Origin: CAZGUH01 sp964529005
Lineage (GTDB): Bacteria > Actinomycetota > Acidimicrobiia > Acidimicrobiales > Ilumatobacteraceae
Reading direction: 5' to 3'
DNA: 64,000 nt
Assembly: GCA_964529005.1 (NCBI GenBank)
Contig: CAZGUH010000010.1
Span: 41,120-105,119 of the forward strand
The notes beneath the pieces were generated by a model. That model searched no databases. It was not told the DNA's origin and saw nothing but the letters and a program-made list of their open reading frames with translations. Shown here piece by piece: positions 55,463 to 63,856 of this stretch. Position 1 is the first letter of the stretch; every line of letters starts with the position of its first letter. The position numbers and the translations under genes are program-made.

Positions 55463-56365
55463 ATGTTCTCCCGCATCAAGTACACGCTGCGCGAGACCGG
55501 CACGGGATTCCGGCGCAACCTCACGCTGACGCTCGCAGCGATCCTCACCAGCGCGGTCTCGCTCGTGCTGTTCGGCCTGACGCTGTTGCTCCAGTTCGCG
55601 TTCGACAACCAGCTCTCCCAGTGGGAGGGCGGGGTCGAGATGATCGTGTTCGTCAACAACGACGCCACACCCGAGCAGATCGATCTGATCCGCAGCTCGC
55701 TGGAGTCGACCTCGATCGTGGACGCGAGCAAACTGCGCTATCTCGACCACGAGCAATCGCTCGCCGAGGCTCGCCGTGTCCTCGCCGGCCAGCCGGAGAC
55801 GGTCAACTTCCTGACCCTCGACAACATCCCGACGCAGTTCAAGGTGGTGCCCTCGTCCGACGACCTCGGGTTGCTGCGCGAGACGGCGTCGACGTTCCGC
55901 ACGTTGCCGGGCGTGAGCAGCGTCAAGTTCCCCGCCGACGAGATCGAGGTCATCTCGTACATGAAGTCGTTCATCGGCGTGTGGTCCTGGGTGCTGTCGA
56001 TCTCGCTGCTGATCGCCGCGGTGCTGCTCATCTGGAACACGATCCGCACGGCGATCTTCGCCCGCCGGCAGGAGATCGAGGTGATGAAGCTCGTCGGCGC
56101 GACGAACTGGTTCATCCGCATCCCCTTCATGCTCGAGGGTTTGCTCCAAGGCCTCATCGGCGGAGCGATCGCGTGCCTCGGCGTGTTCACGATCAACGAC
56201 CGCTGGACGAGCGGCGTGCACGGATTCCCCGAGAACTCTGGTCTGACCGCGCTCGTGGTGGCGCACGCAGACCGGAACTTCGTGATGCTGTGCATCCTCG
56301 CCCTTGGAGCGATCGTGGGGGCCGTCGGCGCGGGCATCGCCACCTCGCGCTTCCTCGACGTGTGA
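55463..56365 (+). CDS. ftsX: Cell division protein FtsX
   Basis: This 300-residue membrane protein has four predicted helices: one after the N-terminal cytoplasmic part (LTLAAILTSAVSLVLFGLTL), an extracellular loop of about 130 residues, then three in the C-terminal half with the conserved EIEVMKLVGATNWFIRIPFM. The ATG directly follows the ftsE stop. smpB, which often follows ftsX in actinobacteria, is absent; a crotonase gene comes next. Confidence 0.94.
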   Translation: MFSRIKYTLRETGTGFRRNLTLTLAAILTSAVSLVLFGLTLLLQFAFDNQLSQWEGGVEMIVFVNNDATPEQIDLIRSSLESTSIVDASKLRYLDHEQSLAEARRVLAGQPETVNFLTLDNIPTQFKVVPSSDDLGLLRETASTFRTLPGVSSVKFPADEIEVISYMKSFIGVWSWVLSISLLIAAVLLIWNTIRTAIFARRQEIEVMKLVGATNWFIRIPFMLEGLLQGLIGGAIACLGVFTINDRWTSGVHGFPENSGLTALVVAHADRNFVMLCILALGAIVGAVGAGIATSRFLDV

Positions 56366-56399
56366 CGCCTCGGCGTAGCGGGGAACAGCCGAGCACCCG

Positions 56400-56405
56400 T
56401 AACGT
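56400..56405 (+). promoter_or_regulatory. -10 box TAACGT, leaderless spacing
   Basis: TAACGT is followed by six bases and GTG 56412. The spacing suggests transcription begins at the start codon. Confidence 0.5.
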
Positions 56406-56411
56406 CCGGCC

Positions 56412-57266
56412 GTGCAGTACACGCAGATCTCCCTCGACGTCGCCGACAACGTCGCGACGGTGACGCTCGATCGGCCGGACAAGATGAACGCCTTCACCGA
56501 GCTGATGGCGTCCGAGCTCGTCGACGCGTTCGATCGCATCGACGCCGACGACGACGTCCGTGCCGCGATCGTCACGGGCCGAGGCCGTGCGTTCTGCGCT
56601 GGCGCCGACCTGTCCGGCTCGGCGAACCCCATCGGAGGCGACCGGTCGCCGGTGGCGGAGGATCACGCCGAGCGCGAGTCCGCCGGCGTCGTCAGCCTGC
56701 GGGTCTTCAACTGTGTGAAGCCGGTGATCGCGGCGATCAACGGGCATGCGGTCGGTGTCGGGATCACGATGACGTTGCCGATGGACATCCGCGTCATCTC
56801 CTCGGAGGCCAAGGTCGGGTTCGTGTTCAGCCGGCGGGGCATCACCCCGGAGGGATGCTCGACGTACTTCCTGCCCCGGCTCGTCGGCATCTCGCGCGCC
56901 GCGGAGTGGTGCTATTCCGGCCGCCTGCTGACCGCCGCCGAAGCGCACGAGGGAGGGCTGGTGCGCAGCGTGCACGCGCCCGGCGACGTGCTGCCCGCGG
57001 CGCACGCGATCGCGCGGGAGATCATCGACCACGCCGCGCCCGTGTCGGTCGCGACCACCCGGCAGATGCTGTGGCGCATGCTGGGCGCGACGCATCCGAT
57101 GGAGGCGCATCGCGCCGAGAGCCGGGCTCTGTTCCAGCGGGGCAGATCGGCCGACGGCGCGGAGGGCGCCCGCAGCTTCCTGGAGAGGCGCTTGCCGCAA
57201 TTCCCGATGCGGGTCAGCGACGGCCTGCCCGACGCGTTCCCCGATTGGGAAGATCCGACGTTCTGA
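56412..57266 (+). CDS. Enoyl-CoA hydratase/isomerase family protein
   Basis: This 284-residue crotonase-fold protein has oxyanion segments FCAGADL near residue 60 and NGHAVGVGITM near 112. The second classical Glu position falls in FVFSRRGITPEGCSTYFLP, a pattern known from actinobacterial EchA-type proteins rather than from true hydratases. It is larger than the crotonases at 100 and 907 and is not flanked by beta-oxidation genes. Start GTG 56412 appears leaderless. It converges on the O-methyltransferase. Confidence 0.87.
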   Translation: MQYTQISLDVADNVATVTLDRPDKMNAFTELMASELVDAFDRIDADDDVRAAIVTGRGRAFCAGADLSGSANPIGGDRSPVAEDHAERESAGVVSLRVFNCVKPVIAAINGHAVGVGITMTLPMDIRVISSEAKVGFVFSRRGITPEGCSTYFLPRLVGISRAAEWCYSGRLLTAAEAHEGGLVRSVHAPGDVLPAAHAIAREIIDHAAPVSVATTRQMLWRMLGATHPMEAHRAESRALFQRGRSADGAEGARSFLERRLPQFPMRVSDGLPDAFPDWEDPTF

Positions 57267-57278
57267 GCGCCAGTTGGC

Positions 57279-57950
57279 TCAGCCGATGTGCTTGCGGATC
57301 AGCGTGAGCCCGTCGGAGACGGGAAGGATGTAGCTCTCGACGCGGTGGTCGGCCGCGACCATGTCGTTGAACGCGCGCAACGCCTTGGTGTCGTCGCTGG
57401 GATCGTCGTCGTGGACGACGGAGCCGGACCACAGCGTGTTGTCGACCAGGATCAGCCCGCCCGGCCGCATGCGGGGCACCAGCTCGTCGAAGTACGCGCC
57501 GTACATCGACTTGTCCGCATCGATGAACGCGAGATCGATCTCCGGATCGGCGGGGAGCGCACGCAGCGTCTCGATCGCGGGCGCGATGCGCAGATCGATG
57601 ATCCGGTCGACGCCGGCGCGTGCCCACGCCTTGCGTGCGATCGCGGTCCATTCCTCGCTGACGTCGCAGCACGTCAGCCGCCCGCCGGGGCCGAGGGCGC
57701 GAGCGATGCACAGGGCCGAGTAGCCGGTGAAGGTGCCGACCTCGACGGCTCGCCGGGCTCCGATGAGGCGGGCCAGCAGGCCCATCAACGCACCCTGCTC
57801 GCTGCTGATCTGCATCCGCGCCGCGTCGCCGGTGGCGGCTGTCGTCTCGGCGATCAAGTCGCGCTGCACGGCGTCGGGCTGCTCGCAGCGGGCAGCGATG
57901 TACGCGGCGACGTCCGGGTCGAGCCACGGCGAGTTCATGCGGGAGGCCAT
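57279..57950 (-). CDS. O-methyltransferase (family 3, caffeoyl-CoA OMT-like)
   Basis: This 223-residue SAM-dependent methyltransferase carries the SAM motif VEVGTFTGYSALCIARAL near residue 65 and the metal/catalytic region DLAFIDADKSMYGAYFDEL near 143. LILVDNTLWSGSV follows with the remaining metal ligands. Family members methylate catechol-type hydroxyls with Mg2+. ATG 57950 is preferred since TACGGT lies six bases upstream; ATG 57938 is an alternative. The natural substrate is unknown. Confidence 0.9.
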   Translation of the reverse strand: MASRMNSPWLDPDVAAYIAARCEQPDAVQRDLIAETTAATGDAARMQISSEQGALMGLLARLIGARRAVEVGTFTGYSALCIARALGPGGRLTCCDVSEEWTAIARKAWARAGVDRIIDLRIAPAIETLRALPADPEIDLAFIDADKSMYGAYFDELVPRMRPGGLILVDNTLWSGSVVHDDDPSDDTKALRAFNDMVAADHRVESYILPVSDGLTLIRKHIG

Positions 57951-57956
57951 TCCGGA

Positions 57957-57962
57957 ACCGTA
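57957..57962 (-). promoter_or_regulatory. -10 box TACGGT, leaderless spacing
   Basis: On the minus strand TACGGT is followed by six bases and ATG 57950. The arrangement equals that at 56400. Confidence 0.45.
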
Positions 57963-58096
57963 TCGCCTCGCCCGGCGGCCTCGATCGGACCCGGCGACGG
58001 CCACGCTGTGTGACCAACAACACGAAAACTTCAGGATGCCTGGACGCATGCCGATGGTTACGGAGACCGCATGGAACGAGCGCCGGGGAGGGTGCG

Positions 58097-58291
58097 ATGA
58101 ACGGCACAGCGCAGGACACGATCGAGACCGGTGACGTCATCGAGTTGGAGCACGACGGCGAGTGGATCTCCGCGCTCGTCCTGCTGGCCAGCGAGAACGC
58201 GATCATCCTGGACGCATGCGACGCGAGCACGCCGTTCGTCGTGCGACGTGTCGACTTGAACGAGTTCCGCCGCTTCGTCCCCGAGAGCTGA
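58097..58291 (+). CDS. Small conserved-looking protein of unknown function
   Basis: This 64-residue acidic protein (ELEHDGEWISALVLLASENA, then a VVRRVDLNEFRRFVPES tail) looks like a small beta-rich domain. ATG 58097 has an excellent GGGGAGGG ribosome site eight bases upstream, which supports it as a real gene despite its size. I know no family. It stands alone between the O-methyltransferase and glbO. Confidence 0.65.
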   Translation: MNGTAQDTIETGDVIELEHDGEWISALVLLASENAIILDACDASTPFVVRRVDLNEFRRFVPES

Positions 58292-58355
58292 CCCGGACCG
58301 GAGCCCGTGGGCGATGCGGCCCTAGGCTCACCGTTGATGCGTGACGAGGCCGGCG

Positions 58356-58775
58356 ATGAGTGACGAGCTGGCGCCGACGCTGTACGACGCGGTCGGCGGG
58401 ATGCCGTTCTTCGAGGCGCTGGTCGATCGGTTCTACGAGGGCGTGGCAACCGACGAGGTGTTGGTGCCCCTGTATCCCGAGGCGCCAGACCTCACCGGCG
58501 CGCGCCGGCGGCTGACGCTGTTCCTCGCCCAGTACTGGGGTGGCCCCACGACGTACAGCGACGAGCGTGGTCATCCCCGCCTGCGGCTGCGGCACATGCC
58601 CTTCCGCCTCGGACCCGACGAGCGCGACCGGTGGTTGCGGCACATGTCCGCCGCCGTGGACGCCGTCGCGCCGACGCCCGAGATCCGTGACACGCTGATG
58701 GCCTACTTCCGGCCCGCGGCCGAACACCTGCGCAACGACACCGGTCTGCCGATCAGCTCCCGCCGCCCCGGCTGA
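58356..58775 (+). CDS. glbO: Group II truncated haemoglobin (trHbO)
   Basis: This 139-residue 2-on-2 globin closely resembles mycobacterial GlbO: YDAVGG at the start, RFYEGV with Tyr27 (B10), LYPE with Tyr40 (CD1), FLAQYWGGPTTYSDERGHPR, the proximal His80 in LRHMPF and Trp93 (G8). It probably binds oxygen and helps handle peroxide or nitric oxide. The start is ATG 58356; GTG 58341 is also in frame. A TAGGCT box lies at 58323-58328. Confidence 0.93.
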   Translation: MSDELAPTLYDAVGGMPFFEALVDRFYEGVATDEVLVPLYPEAPDLTGARRRLTLFLAQYWGGPTTYSDERGHPRLRLRHMPFRLGPDERDRWLRHMSAAVDAVAPTPEIRDTLMAYFRPAAEHLRNDTGLPISSRRPG

Positions 58776-58782
58776 CGGGGCG
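58764..58782. terminator. 7-bp G+C hairpin at the glbO stop
   Basis: Arms 58764-58770 and 58776-58782 are perfect complements around a 5-base loop that contains the glbO TGA. It lies between convergent glbO and purU and may end transcription of glbO. Confidence 0.4.
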
Positions 58783-58813
58783 CGCCTCGCCGGCCGCCGA
58801 CCGTCGGAACGAT

Positions 58814-59668
58814 TCAGCCGAACACGACGGTCTTGCGGCCGTAGACGAGCACGCGGTGCTCGAGGTGGGCGCGCACCGCCCGGGCGAGCACGATCGTCTC
58901 GAGGTCGCGGCCCTTGTGCGTCAGCTTCGCCACGTCGTCACGATGGCTGGCGCGCGCCACCTCCTGCTCGATGATCGGACCTTCGTCGAGGTCGCTCGTG
59001 ACGTAGTGCGCCGTCGCCCCGATGAGCTTCACGCCGCGGTCATAGGCCTGGCGGTACGGGTTCGCGCCGACGAACGCTGGGAGGAACGAATGATGGATGT
59101 TGATCATCCGGTTCGCGTAGCGGTCGACCACCGCGGGGCTGAGGATCTGCATGTAGCGCGCCAGGACGACGAGGTCGATGTCGTGCGCGGCAAGCGTCTC
59201 GACGACCTGCGCCTCCTGCTCGGCGCGGGTGTCGGGCGTGACGGGAAGGTGCACGTAGGGAATGCCCATGTGCTCGCAGATGCCGGCGTGATCCGGGTGG
59301 TTGGAGACGACGACGGCGAGCTCGGTGGGGAGCTCCCCGGTGCGCCACCGCGTGAGCAGGTCGTACAGGCAGTGAGGCTGCTTCGACACGAGCACTGCCG
59401 TGCGGGCCATCTCGGCGGTGAGCCGCAGATCGACGGAGATGCGCAGCTCGGCAGCGATCGGGGCGAAGGCGTCGAGGATCTCGTGCGGCGCGAGCGCGAA
59501 TCCCTCGAGCTCGAACTCGATGCGTTGGAAGAAGACGCGCTCGATCGCGTCGACGTGCTGCTCGGCGTGGACGATGTTGCCGTTGTTGCGGGCGATGAAG
59601 TCGGCGACGGCGGCGACCACGCCGTGGCGGTCGGGGCAGGACAGCAGCAACACCGCGTTGGCGGTCAT
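58814..59668 (-). CDS. purU: Formyltetrahydrofolate deformylase
   Basis: This 284-residue PurU has an N-terminal ACT domain (LLLSCPDRHGVVAAVADFIA) and a C-terminal formyltransferase-like catalytic domain with VVSNHPDH, LARYMQILS, NIHHSFLPAFVGANPYRQA (catalytic His) and TSDLDEGPIIEQ (catalytic Asp). It releases formate from 10-formyl-THF, balancing one-carbon pools. The ATG at 59668 is the natural start, without a clear ribosome site. Confidence 0.95.
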   Translation of the reverse strand: MTANAVLLLSCPDRHGVVAAVADFIARNNGNIVHAEQHVDAIERVFFQRIEFELEGFALAPHEILDAFAPIAAELRISVDLRLTAEMARTAVLVSKQPHCLYDLLTRWRTGELPTELAVVVSNHPDHAGICEHMGIPYVHLPVTPDTRAEQEAQVVETLAAHDIDLVVLARYMQILSPAVVDRYANRMINIHHSFLPAFVGANPYRQAYDRGVKLIGATAHYVTSDLDEGPIIEQEVARASHRDDVAKLTHKGRDLETIVLARAVRAHLEHRVLVYGRKTVVFG

Positions 59669-59711
59669 GGCGCCATGTTGCTCGGCTCGCCACCGGTGAC
59701 CAACTCGCGCG

Positions 59712-60536
59712 CTACGCGGTGGGCGAGCGCAGCACGTAGAGCGCGATCGCCGCGGCCGCCGCGGCGTTGAGCGAGTCGACCCCCGCCGACATCGGGATGC
59801 GCACCCGATGATGGGCGGCCTGCGCGAGCTCGTCGGAGAGGCCGGCGCGCTCGGCGCCGATCGCGACGGCGACCCTGCCAGCGAGCAGCGTGGGCGCGAT
59901 GTCGGCGATGTCGATCGCGTCGTTCGACGGTGTCAGCGCCAGCAGCGTCGCGTCGTGGCCGCGGACCGCGGCGACGATCTCGGCGACGTCGCCACGGGCG
60001 AACGTCGTGGACAGCGCCACACCCATCGACACACGCAGCGCGCGCCGCGACAGCGGGTCCGCGCTCGTGCGGTCGACGAGGGCGCCGTCCCAGCCGAGCG
60101 CCGCGGCGGCGCGCAGGATGCTGCCGACGTTGGCGGGGTTGTCGACCGCCTCGATCACCACGAGCCGCCGGCCGCGCGCGGCGACTTCGGCGACGGATGC
60201 GGTGACGGGCCGGCGGAAGAGCGCGACCGCGCTGAGCGCCACTCCCATCCCCATCGCCGTGCGGCGCACGTCGTGACCCGCGCCGTAGACCGGCACGCCG
60301 GGCGGGAGGTGGGCGATCACCGCGGGCGGGGTGGCGGCGTCGACGAGGGCCGCGACGGGTTCACATCCCGCTGCGAGGGCGCGCTCGACGACGAGGTCGC
60401 CCTCGGCCACGAACATGCCACGGGACCCATCGACGTCGACGCCGTCGCGCCGCTGCCGGCGGTTGGTCAGCCCGCGCTCGCGCATGCGGAACGGATCGAG
60501 CCGCGGGTCGCCCGGATCGTCGATGCGCTCGATCAC
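59712..60536 (-). CDS. TrmH/SpoU family RNA 2'-O-methyltransferase
   Basis: This 274-residue SPOUT-fold methyltransferase has an N-terminal substrate-binding domain (FVAEGDLVVERALAAG) followed by the three SpoU motifs: VDNPANVGSILRAAAALG, AIGAERAGLS and IPMSAGVDSLNAAAAAAI. It would methylate a ribose 2'-OH in rRNA or tRNA; which one cannot be told. GTG 60536 is the start. It follows menB after 40 bases on the same strand. Confidence 0.9.
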   Translation of the reverse strand: MIERIDDPGDPRLDPFRMRERGLTNRRQRRDGVDVDGSRGMFVAEGDLVVERALAAGCEPVAALVDAATPPAVIAHLPPGVPVYGAGHDVRRTAMGMGVALSAVALFRRPVTASVAEVAARGRRLVVIEAVDNPANVGSILRAAAALGWDGALVDRTSADPLSRRALRVSMGVALSTTFARGDVAEIVAAVRGHDATLLALTPSNDAIDIADIAPTLLAGRVAVAIGAERAGLSDELAQAAHHRVRIPMSAGVDSLNAAAAAAIALYVLRSPTA

Positions 60537-60576
60537 CGGCGGCGCGCCCTCGTGCCGATCGCGGCCGCCACCGTCG

Positions 60577-61476
60577 TCAGTAGTACCAGGGGTACGGGCT
60601 CCAATCGGGCTCGCGCTTCTCGAGGAACGACTCGCGGCCCTCGCGCGCTTCGTCGGTCATGTACGCCAGGCGGGTCGCCTCGCCGGCGAACACCTGGAGG
60701 CCGACGAGCCCGTCGTCGACCTGGTTGAAGGCGAACTTCAGCATCCGCTGCGCGGTCGGGCTCTTGCCGTTCACCAGGCGTCCCCACTCGAGCGCCGTGT
60801 CCTCGAGCTCGCCGTGCGGCACCACCGCGTTGACCATCCCCATGCGATGGGCGTCGTCGGCGGAATGCTCTTGACCGAGGAAGAAGATCTGGCGCGCGAA
60901 CTTCTGCCCGACCTGGCGCGCCAGGTACGCGCTGCCATACCCGCCGTCGAAGCTGGCGACGTCGGCGTCGGTCTGCTTGAAGCGGGCGTGCTCGCGGCTG
61001 GCGATCGTCAGGTCGCACACCGCGTGGAGGCTGTGGCCTCCCCCCGCGGCCCAGCCGGGCACGACGCAGATCACGACCTTGGGCATGAAGCGGATGAGGC
61101 GTTGCACTTCGAGGATGTGCAAGCGCCCGGCCTTGCCGGGGTCGATCGACGCCGCGGTGTCGCCGTCGGCGTATCGATAGCCGTCGCGGCCGCGGATGCG
61201 CTGGTCGCCTCCGCTGCAGAACGCCCAGCCGCCGTCGCGGGGCGACGGGCCGTTGCCGGTGAGCAGCACGCAGCCGACGTCGATGCTCTGGCGTGCGTGG
61301 TCGAGCGCTGTGTACAGCTCGTCGACCGTGTGGGGGCGGAACGCGTTGCGCACCTCGGGCCGGTTGAACGCCACGCGCACCGTCCCGTGCTCGACGGCAC
61401 GGTGGTAGGTGATGTCGGTGAAGGCGAAGCCGGGCACCTCGCGCCAGCGGGACGCATCGAAGATCTCGGAAACCAT
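60577..61476 (-). CDS. menB: 1,4-dihydroxy-2-naphthoyl-CoA synthase
   Basis: This crotonase-fold enzyme closes the naphthoquinone ring in menaquinone synthesis. FCSGGDQRIRGRDGYRYA, then GWAAGGGHSLHAVCDLTIAS, and SFDGGYGSAYLARQVGQKFA are hallmarks of MenB, and it ends SPYPWYY. ATG 61476 gives 299 residues; ATG 61485 would add three. It is not next to other men genes. It diverges from cofE, 60 bases away. Confidence 0.93.
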   Translation of the reverse strand: MVSEIFDASRWREVPGFAFTDITYHRAVEHGTVRVAFNRPEVRNAFRPHTVDELYTALDHARQSIDVGCVLLTGNGPSPRDGGWAFCSGGDQRIRGRDGYRYADGDTAASIDPGKAGRLHILEVQRLIRFMPKVVICVVPGWAAGGGHSLHAVCDLTIASREHARFKQTDADVASFDGGYGSAYLARQVGQKFARQIFFLGQEHSADDAHRMGMVNAVVPHGELEDTALEWGRLVNGKSPTAQRMLKFAFNQVDDGLVGLQVFAGEATRLAYMTDEAREGRESFLEKREPDWSPYPWYY

Positions 61477-61523
61477 CGGCGCCATGTTGGCATCCGGGCT
61501 GTCGCCGGCAGCAGCTGCCGCGG

Positions 61524-61529
61524 CAGAAT
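61524..61529 (+). promoter_or_regulatory. -10 box CAGAAT, leaderless spacing
   Basis: CAGAAT ends seven bases before GTG 61537. It supports that codon as the cofE start. Confidence 0.4.
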
Positions 61530-61536
61530 CCTGCAC

Positions 61537-62328
61537 GTGCACGACCCGGCCGACGACCGCGCGGTGACCGACCGCTCACCGAGCCTGGAGCTGTTCGGTG
61601 TGCCGGGGCTGGGCGAGATCGAACCCGGCGCCGACATCGCCGCAGCGGTGATCCGCGCCGCAGCAGCGATCGGTCGCCCGCTCACGTCGGGCGACGTCGC
61701 CGTGATCGGCTCGAAGATCGTGTCCAAGGCCGAAGGCCGCGTCGTCGACACGCGCGCTGTCGAACCCTCCGCGTTCGCCGCCGGGTGGGCGAAGACGTGG
61801 GACAAGGATCCGGCGGTCGTCGAGGTCGTGCTGCGCGAGGCCCGCCGGGTCGTGCGCCAGATCGGCCCCGTGCTGATCACCGAGACCCACCATGGGTTCG
61901 TGTGCGCCAACAGCGGTGTCGACCAATCGAGCAGCGGAGCGCACGGGCGGCTCGTGTTGCTGCCCGAAGATCCCGACGCCAGCGCGCGGCGTCTACGCGC
62001 CGGGTTCGCCGCCGCGGGGCTCGACGTCGCGGTGATCGTCAGCGACACGTTCGGCCGTGCGTGGCGCGAGGGGCAGACCGACATCGCCATCGGCATCGCC
62101 GGCATGCAGCCGATCCAGAGCTACATCGGCGACACCGATCCGCATGGGCACGAGTTCAAGGTGCAGGCGCTGTGCGTCGCCGACGAGCTGGCAGGCGCGG
62201 CCGAGCTGGTGAAGGGCAACCTGTCGCGCGTCCCGGTGGCGATCGTGCGCGGCTTCGCCTGGGCGCCCGACGAAACGGCGACGATCGCCCCGATCCTGCG
62301 CGACTCCAGCCGCGACCTGTTCCGCTGA
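61537..62328 (+). CDS. cofE: Coenzyme F420-0:L-glutamate ligase
   Basis: This 263-residue CofE-family ligase adds glutamates to F420-0 with GTP. The conserved core includes SGDVAVIGSKIVSKAEGRVV, ETHHGFVCANSGVDQSS, LLPEDPDASARRL, VSDTFGRAWREGQTDIAIG and VKGNLSRVPVAIVRG. It lacks the C-terminal flavin-binding domain found in mycobacterial FbiB. Starts GTG 61537 or GTG 61564 are possible. It implies that the cell makes F420, the likely cofactor of LLM enzymes such as those at 5146 and 23672. Confidence 0.92.
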   Translation: MHDPADDRAVTDRSPSLELFGVPGLGEIEPGADIAAAVIRAAAAIGRPLTSGDVAVIGSKIVSKAEGRVVDTRAVEPSAFAAGWAKTWDKDPAVVEVVLREARRVVRQIGPVLITETHHGFVCANSGVDQSSSGAHGRLVLLPEDPDASARRLRAGFAAAGLDVAVIVSDTFGRAWREGQTDIAIGIAGMQPIQSYIGDTDPHGHEFKVQALCVADELAGAAELVKGNLSRVPVAIVRGFAWAPDETATIAPILRDSSRDLFR

Positions 62329-62332
62329 CGCC

Positions 62333-63346
62333 GTGGCCGCCCGGATCCCTCGCTCGCGGGCGTTGCCGAACGCGAAGACGTGGCCCAACGCCCCGATGCT
62401 GGCGGTCACCGGCCCGTTGCCACTCGGCGACGCGTGGGCCTACGAGGTCAAGTGGGACGGGGTGCGCGCGGTGGCGGAGGTGACCGGAGGCTCGCTGCGC
62501 CTGGTGGCCCGCACCGGCGCCGACATCACGGTGCGGTATCCCGAGCTCTCCGAGCTCGTCGATCAGCTCGATGGGACGGACGCGGTGCTCGACGGCGAGG
62601 TCGTGCTGCTCGATCCGCACGGACGGCCGAGCTTCCAGCTGCTCCAGCATCGGATGCACATCGCCGATCCGGCCGTCGCCCGCGAGCTGGCCCGCGCCGC
62701 GCCGGTGTCGTTGATGCTGTTCGACGTGATGTCGGTCGGTGAGCTCGACGTGCGCGCGCGGCCCTATGACGAGCGCCGCGTCGTGCTCGAACAGCTCGGC
62801 ATCACCGGCGCGCACGTGCACGTGCCCGCGGCGCACCGTGGAGACCCGACTCCGCTCGTCGAGTTCTGCGCCGCGCACGAGCTCGAGGGCGTCGTCGCCA
62901 AGCGGCGCGCCAGCCCGTACCGCAACGGCCGGCGGAGCCCCGATTGGATCAAGCACAAGCTCGTCACGGAGCAGGAGCTCGTCGTCGTCGGTTGGACGCC
63001 GGGGGAGCGGGCCCGGTCGAGCTCGTTCGGCGCTCTCCTCCTCGGGCGGCGCGCCGTGCCGGGCGGCCCGTTGATCTACGCCGGGCGCGTCGGCAGCGGC
63101 TTTCGTGACGACGAGCTGCGACGGTGGACCGAGCTCCTGCGCGCCCACGAACGCCCGACTCCGACGGTGTCGTCGCCGCTCGTGCCGAAAGGCGCCCGCT
63201 GGGTGGAGCCGCTGTTCGTGGCCCAGGTGCGCTTCACCGAATGGACCGACGAGCGCATCGTGCGGCACTCGACCTACCGCGGCCAGCGCGACGACGTCGA
63301 TCCGGAATCGATCGTCGTCGAGCTCCCGGGAGATGCCGACCGCTGA
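62333..63346 (+). CDS. ATP-dependent DNA ligase (LigD ligase-domain type)
   Basis: This 337-residue stand-alone ligase has the adenylated Lys in YEVKWDGVRA near residue 40, then DGEVVLLD, LMLFDVM, LEGVVAKRRASPYRNGRRS and DWIKHKL, with an OB domain in the last third. It resembles the ligase domain of LigD or actinobacterial LigC, used in non-homologous end joining or repair. No Ku, polymerase or nuclease domain is present. GTG 62333 follows cofE by four bases. Confidence 0.9.
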   Translation: MAARIPRSRALPNAKTWPNAPMLAVTGPLPLGDAWAYEVKWDGVRAVAEVTGGSLRLVARTGADITVRYPELSELVDQLDGTDAVLDGEVVLLDPHGRPSFQLLQHRMHIADPAVARELARAAPVSLMLFDVMSVGELDVRARPYDERRVVLEQLGITGAHVHVPAAHRGDPTPLVEFCAAHELEGVVAKRRASPYRNGRRSPDWIKHKLVTEQELVVVGWTPGERARSSSFGALLLGRRAVPGGPLIYAGRVGSGFRDDELRRWTELLRAHERPTPTVSSPLVPKGARWVEPLFVAQVRFTEWTDERIVRHSTYRGQRDDVDPESIVVELPGDADR

Positions 63347-63361
63347 TCGGCCGCAGCTGCG

Positions 63362-63856
63362 TCAGCCGGGGCGCACCTCGCCGTGCGCGCCGAGGTCGCC
63401 CGGCTCGCCCGTGACGACCGCCCGCACGAACGAGATCACCTGGCCGATGCCGCTGTCGGGGCCGTCCCAGTACTCGCCGCTGTCGACCCGCAGCTCGAGG
63501 ACGGCGATGCGCGGGTCGTCGGGGTTCTGGAAGAATGCGGTCGCCGCCGGATTCCACAACCGATCGATCAGCGCTCGATCTCGTGTCAGGCTCGCTGTGC
63601 CCGACACCGCGACGAAGCTGCTGTCGGAGGGGTACGAGAACGACGCCTGAGCGGGGGATGGGCGTGCGGCGATCTCTGCCACCCAGTCGGCGTCGCCGCT
63701 GACCAGGAACCGCAGCGTCTCGCCGTCGACCTCCTGCACCGTCAACGGACGTGCCCGCAGCTGATCCCCCGAGACGGTGGTCACCATCGCGATTCGCAGC
63801 CCGTCGAGCACCTGGTGCAGGGAGCGCGGTTCGTCCTGGGAAGCATCGTGCGCCAT
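63362..63856 (-). CDS. Pyridoxamine 5'-phosphate oxidase-like general stress protein
   Basis: This 164-residue split-barrel flavin-binding protein resembles the general stress protein 26 group: HQVLDGLRIAMVTTVSGDQL then RARPLT at the N-terminus, FLVSGDADWVAEI, SFVAVSGTASLTRDRALIDR and LWNPAATAFF. Members bind FMN or F420; their reactions are uncertain. ATG 63856 has CAGGAG upstream. It converges on the DNA ligase gene. Confidence 0.87.
   Translation of the reverse strand: MAHDASQDEPRSLHQVLDGLRIAMVTTVSGDQLRARPLTVQEVDGETLRFLVSGDADWVAEIAARPSPAQASFSYPSDSSFVAVSGTASLTRDRALIDRLWNPAATAFFQNPDDPRIAVLELRVDSGEYWDGPDSGIGQVISFVRAVVTGEPGDLGAHGEVRPG

Noticed and set aside
57263..57282. Hairpin between the crotonase and O-methyltransferase stops
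   Set aside because: Arms are only six bases with an eight-base loop; too weak to call a terminator.
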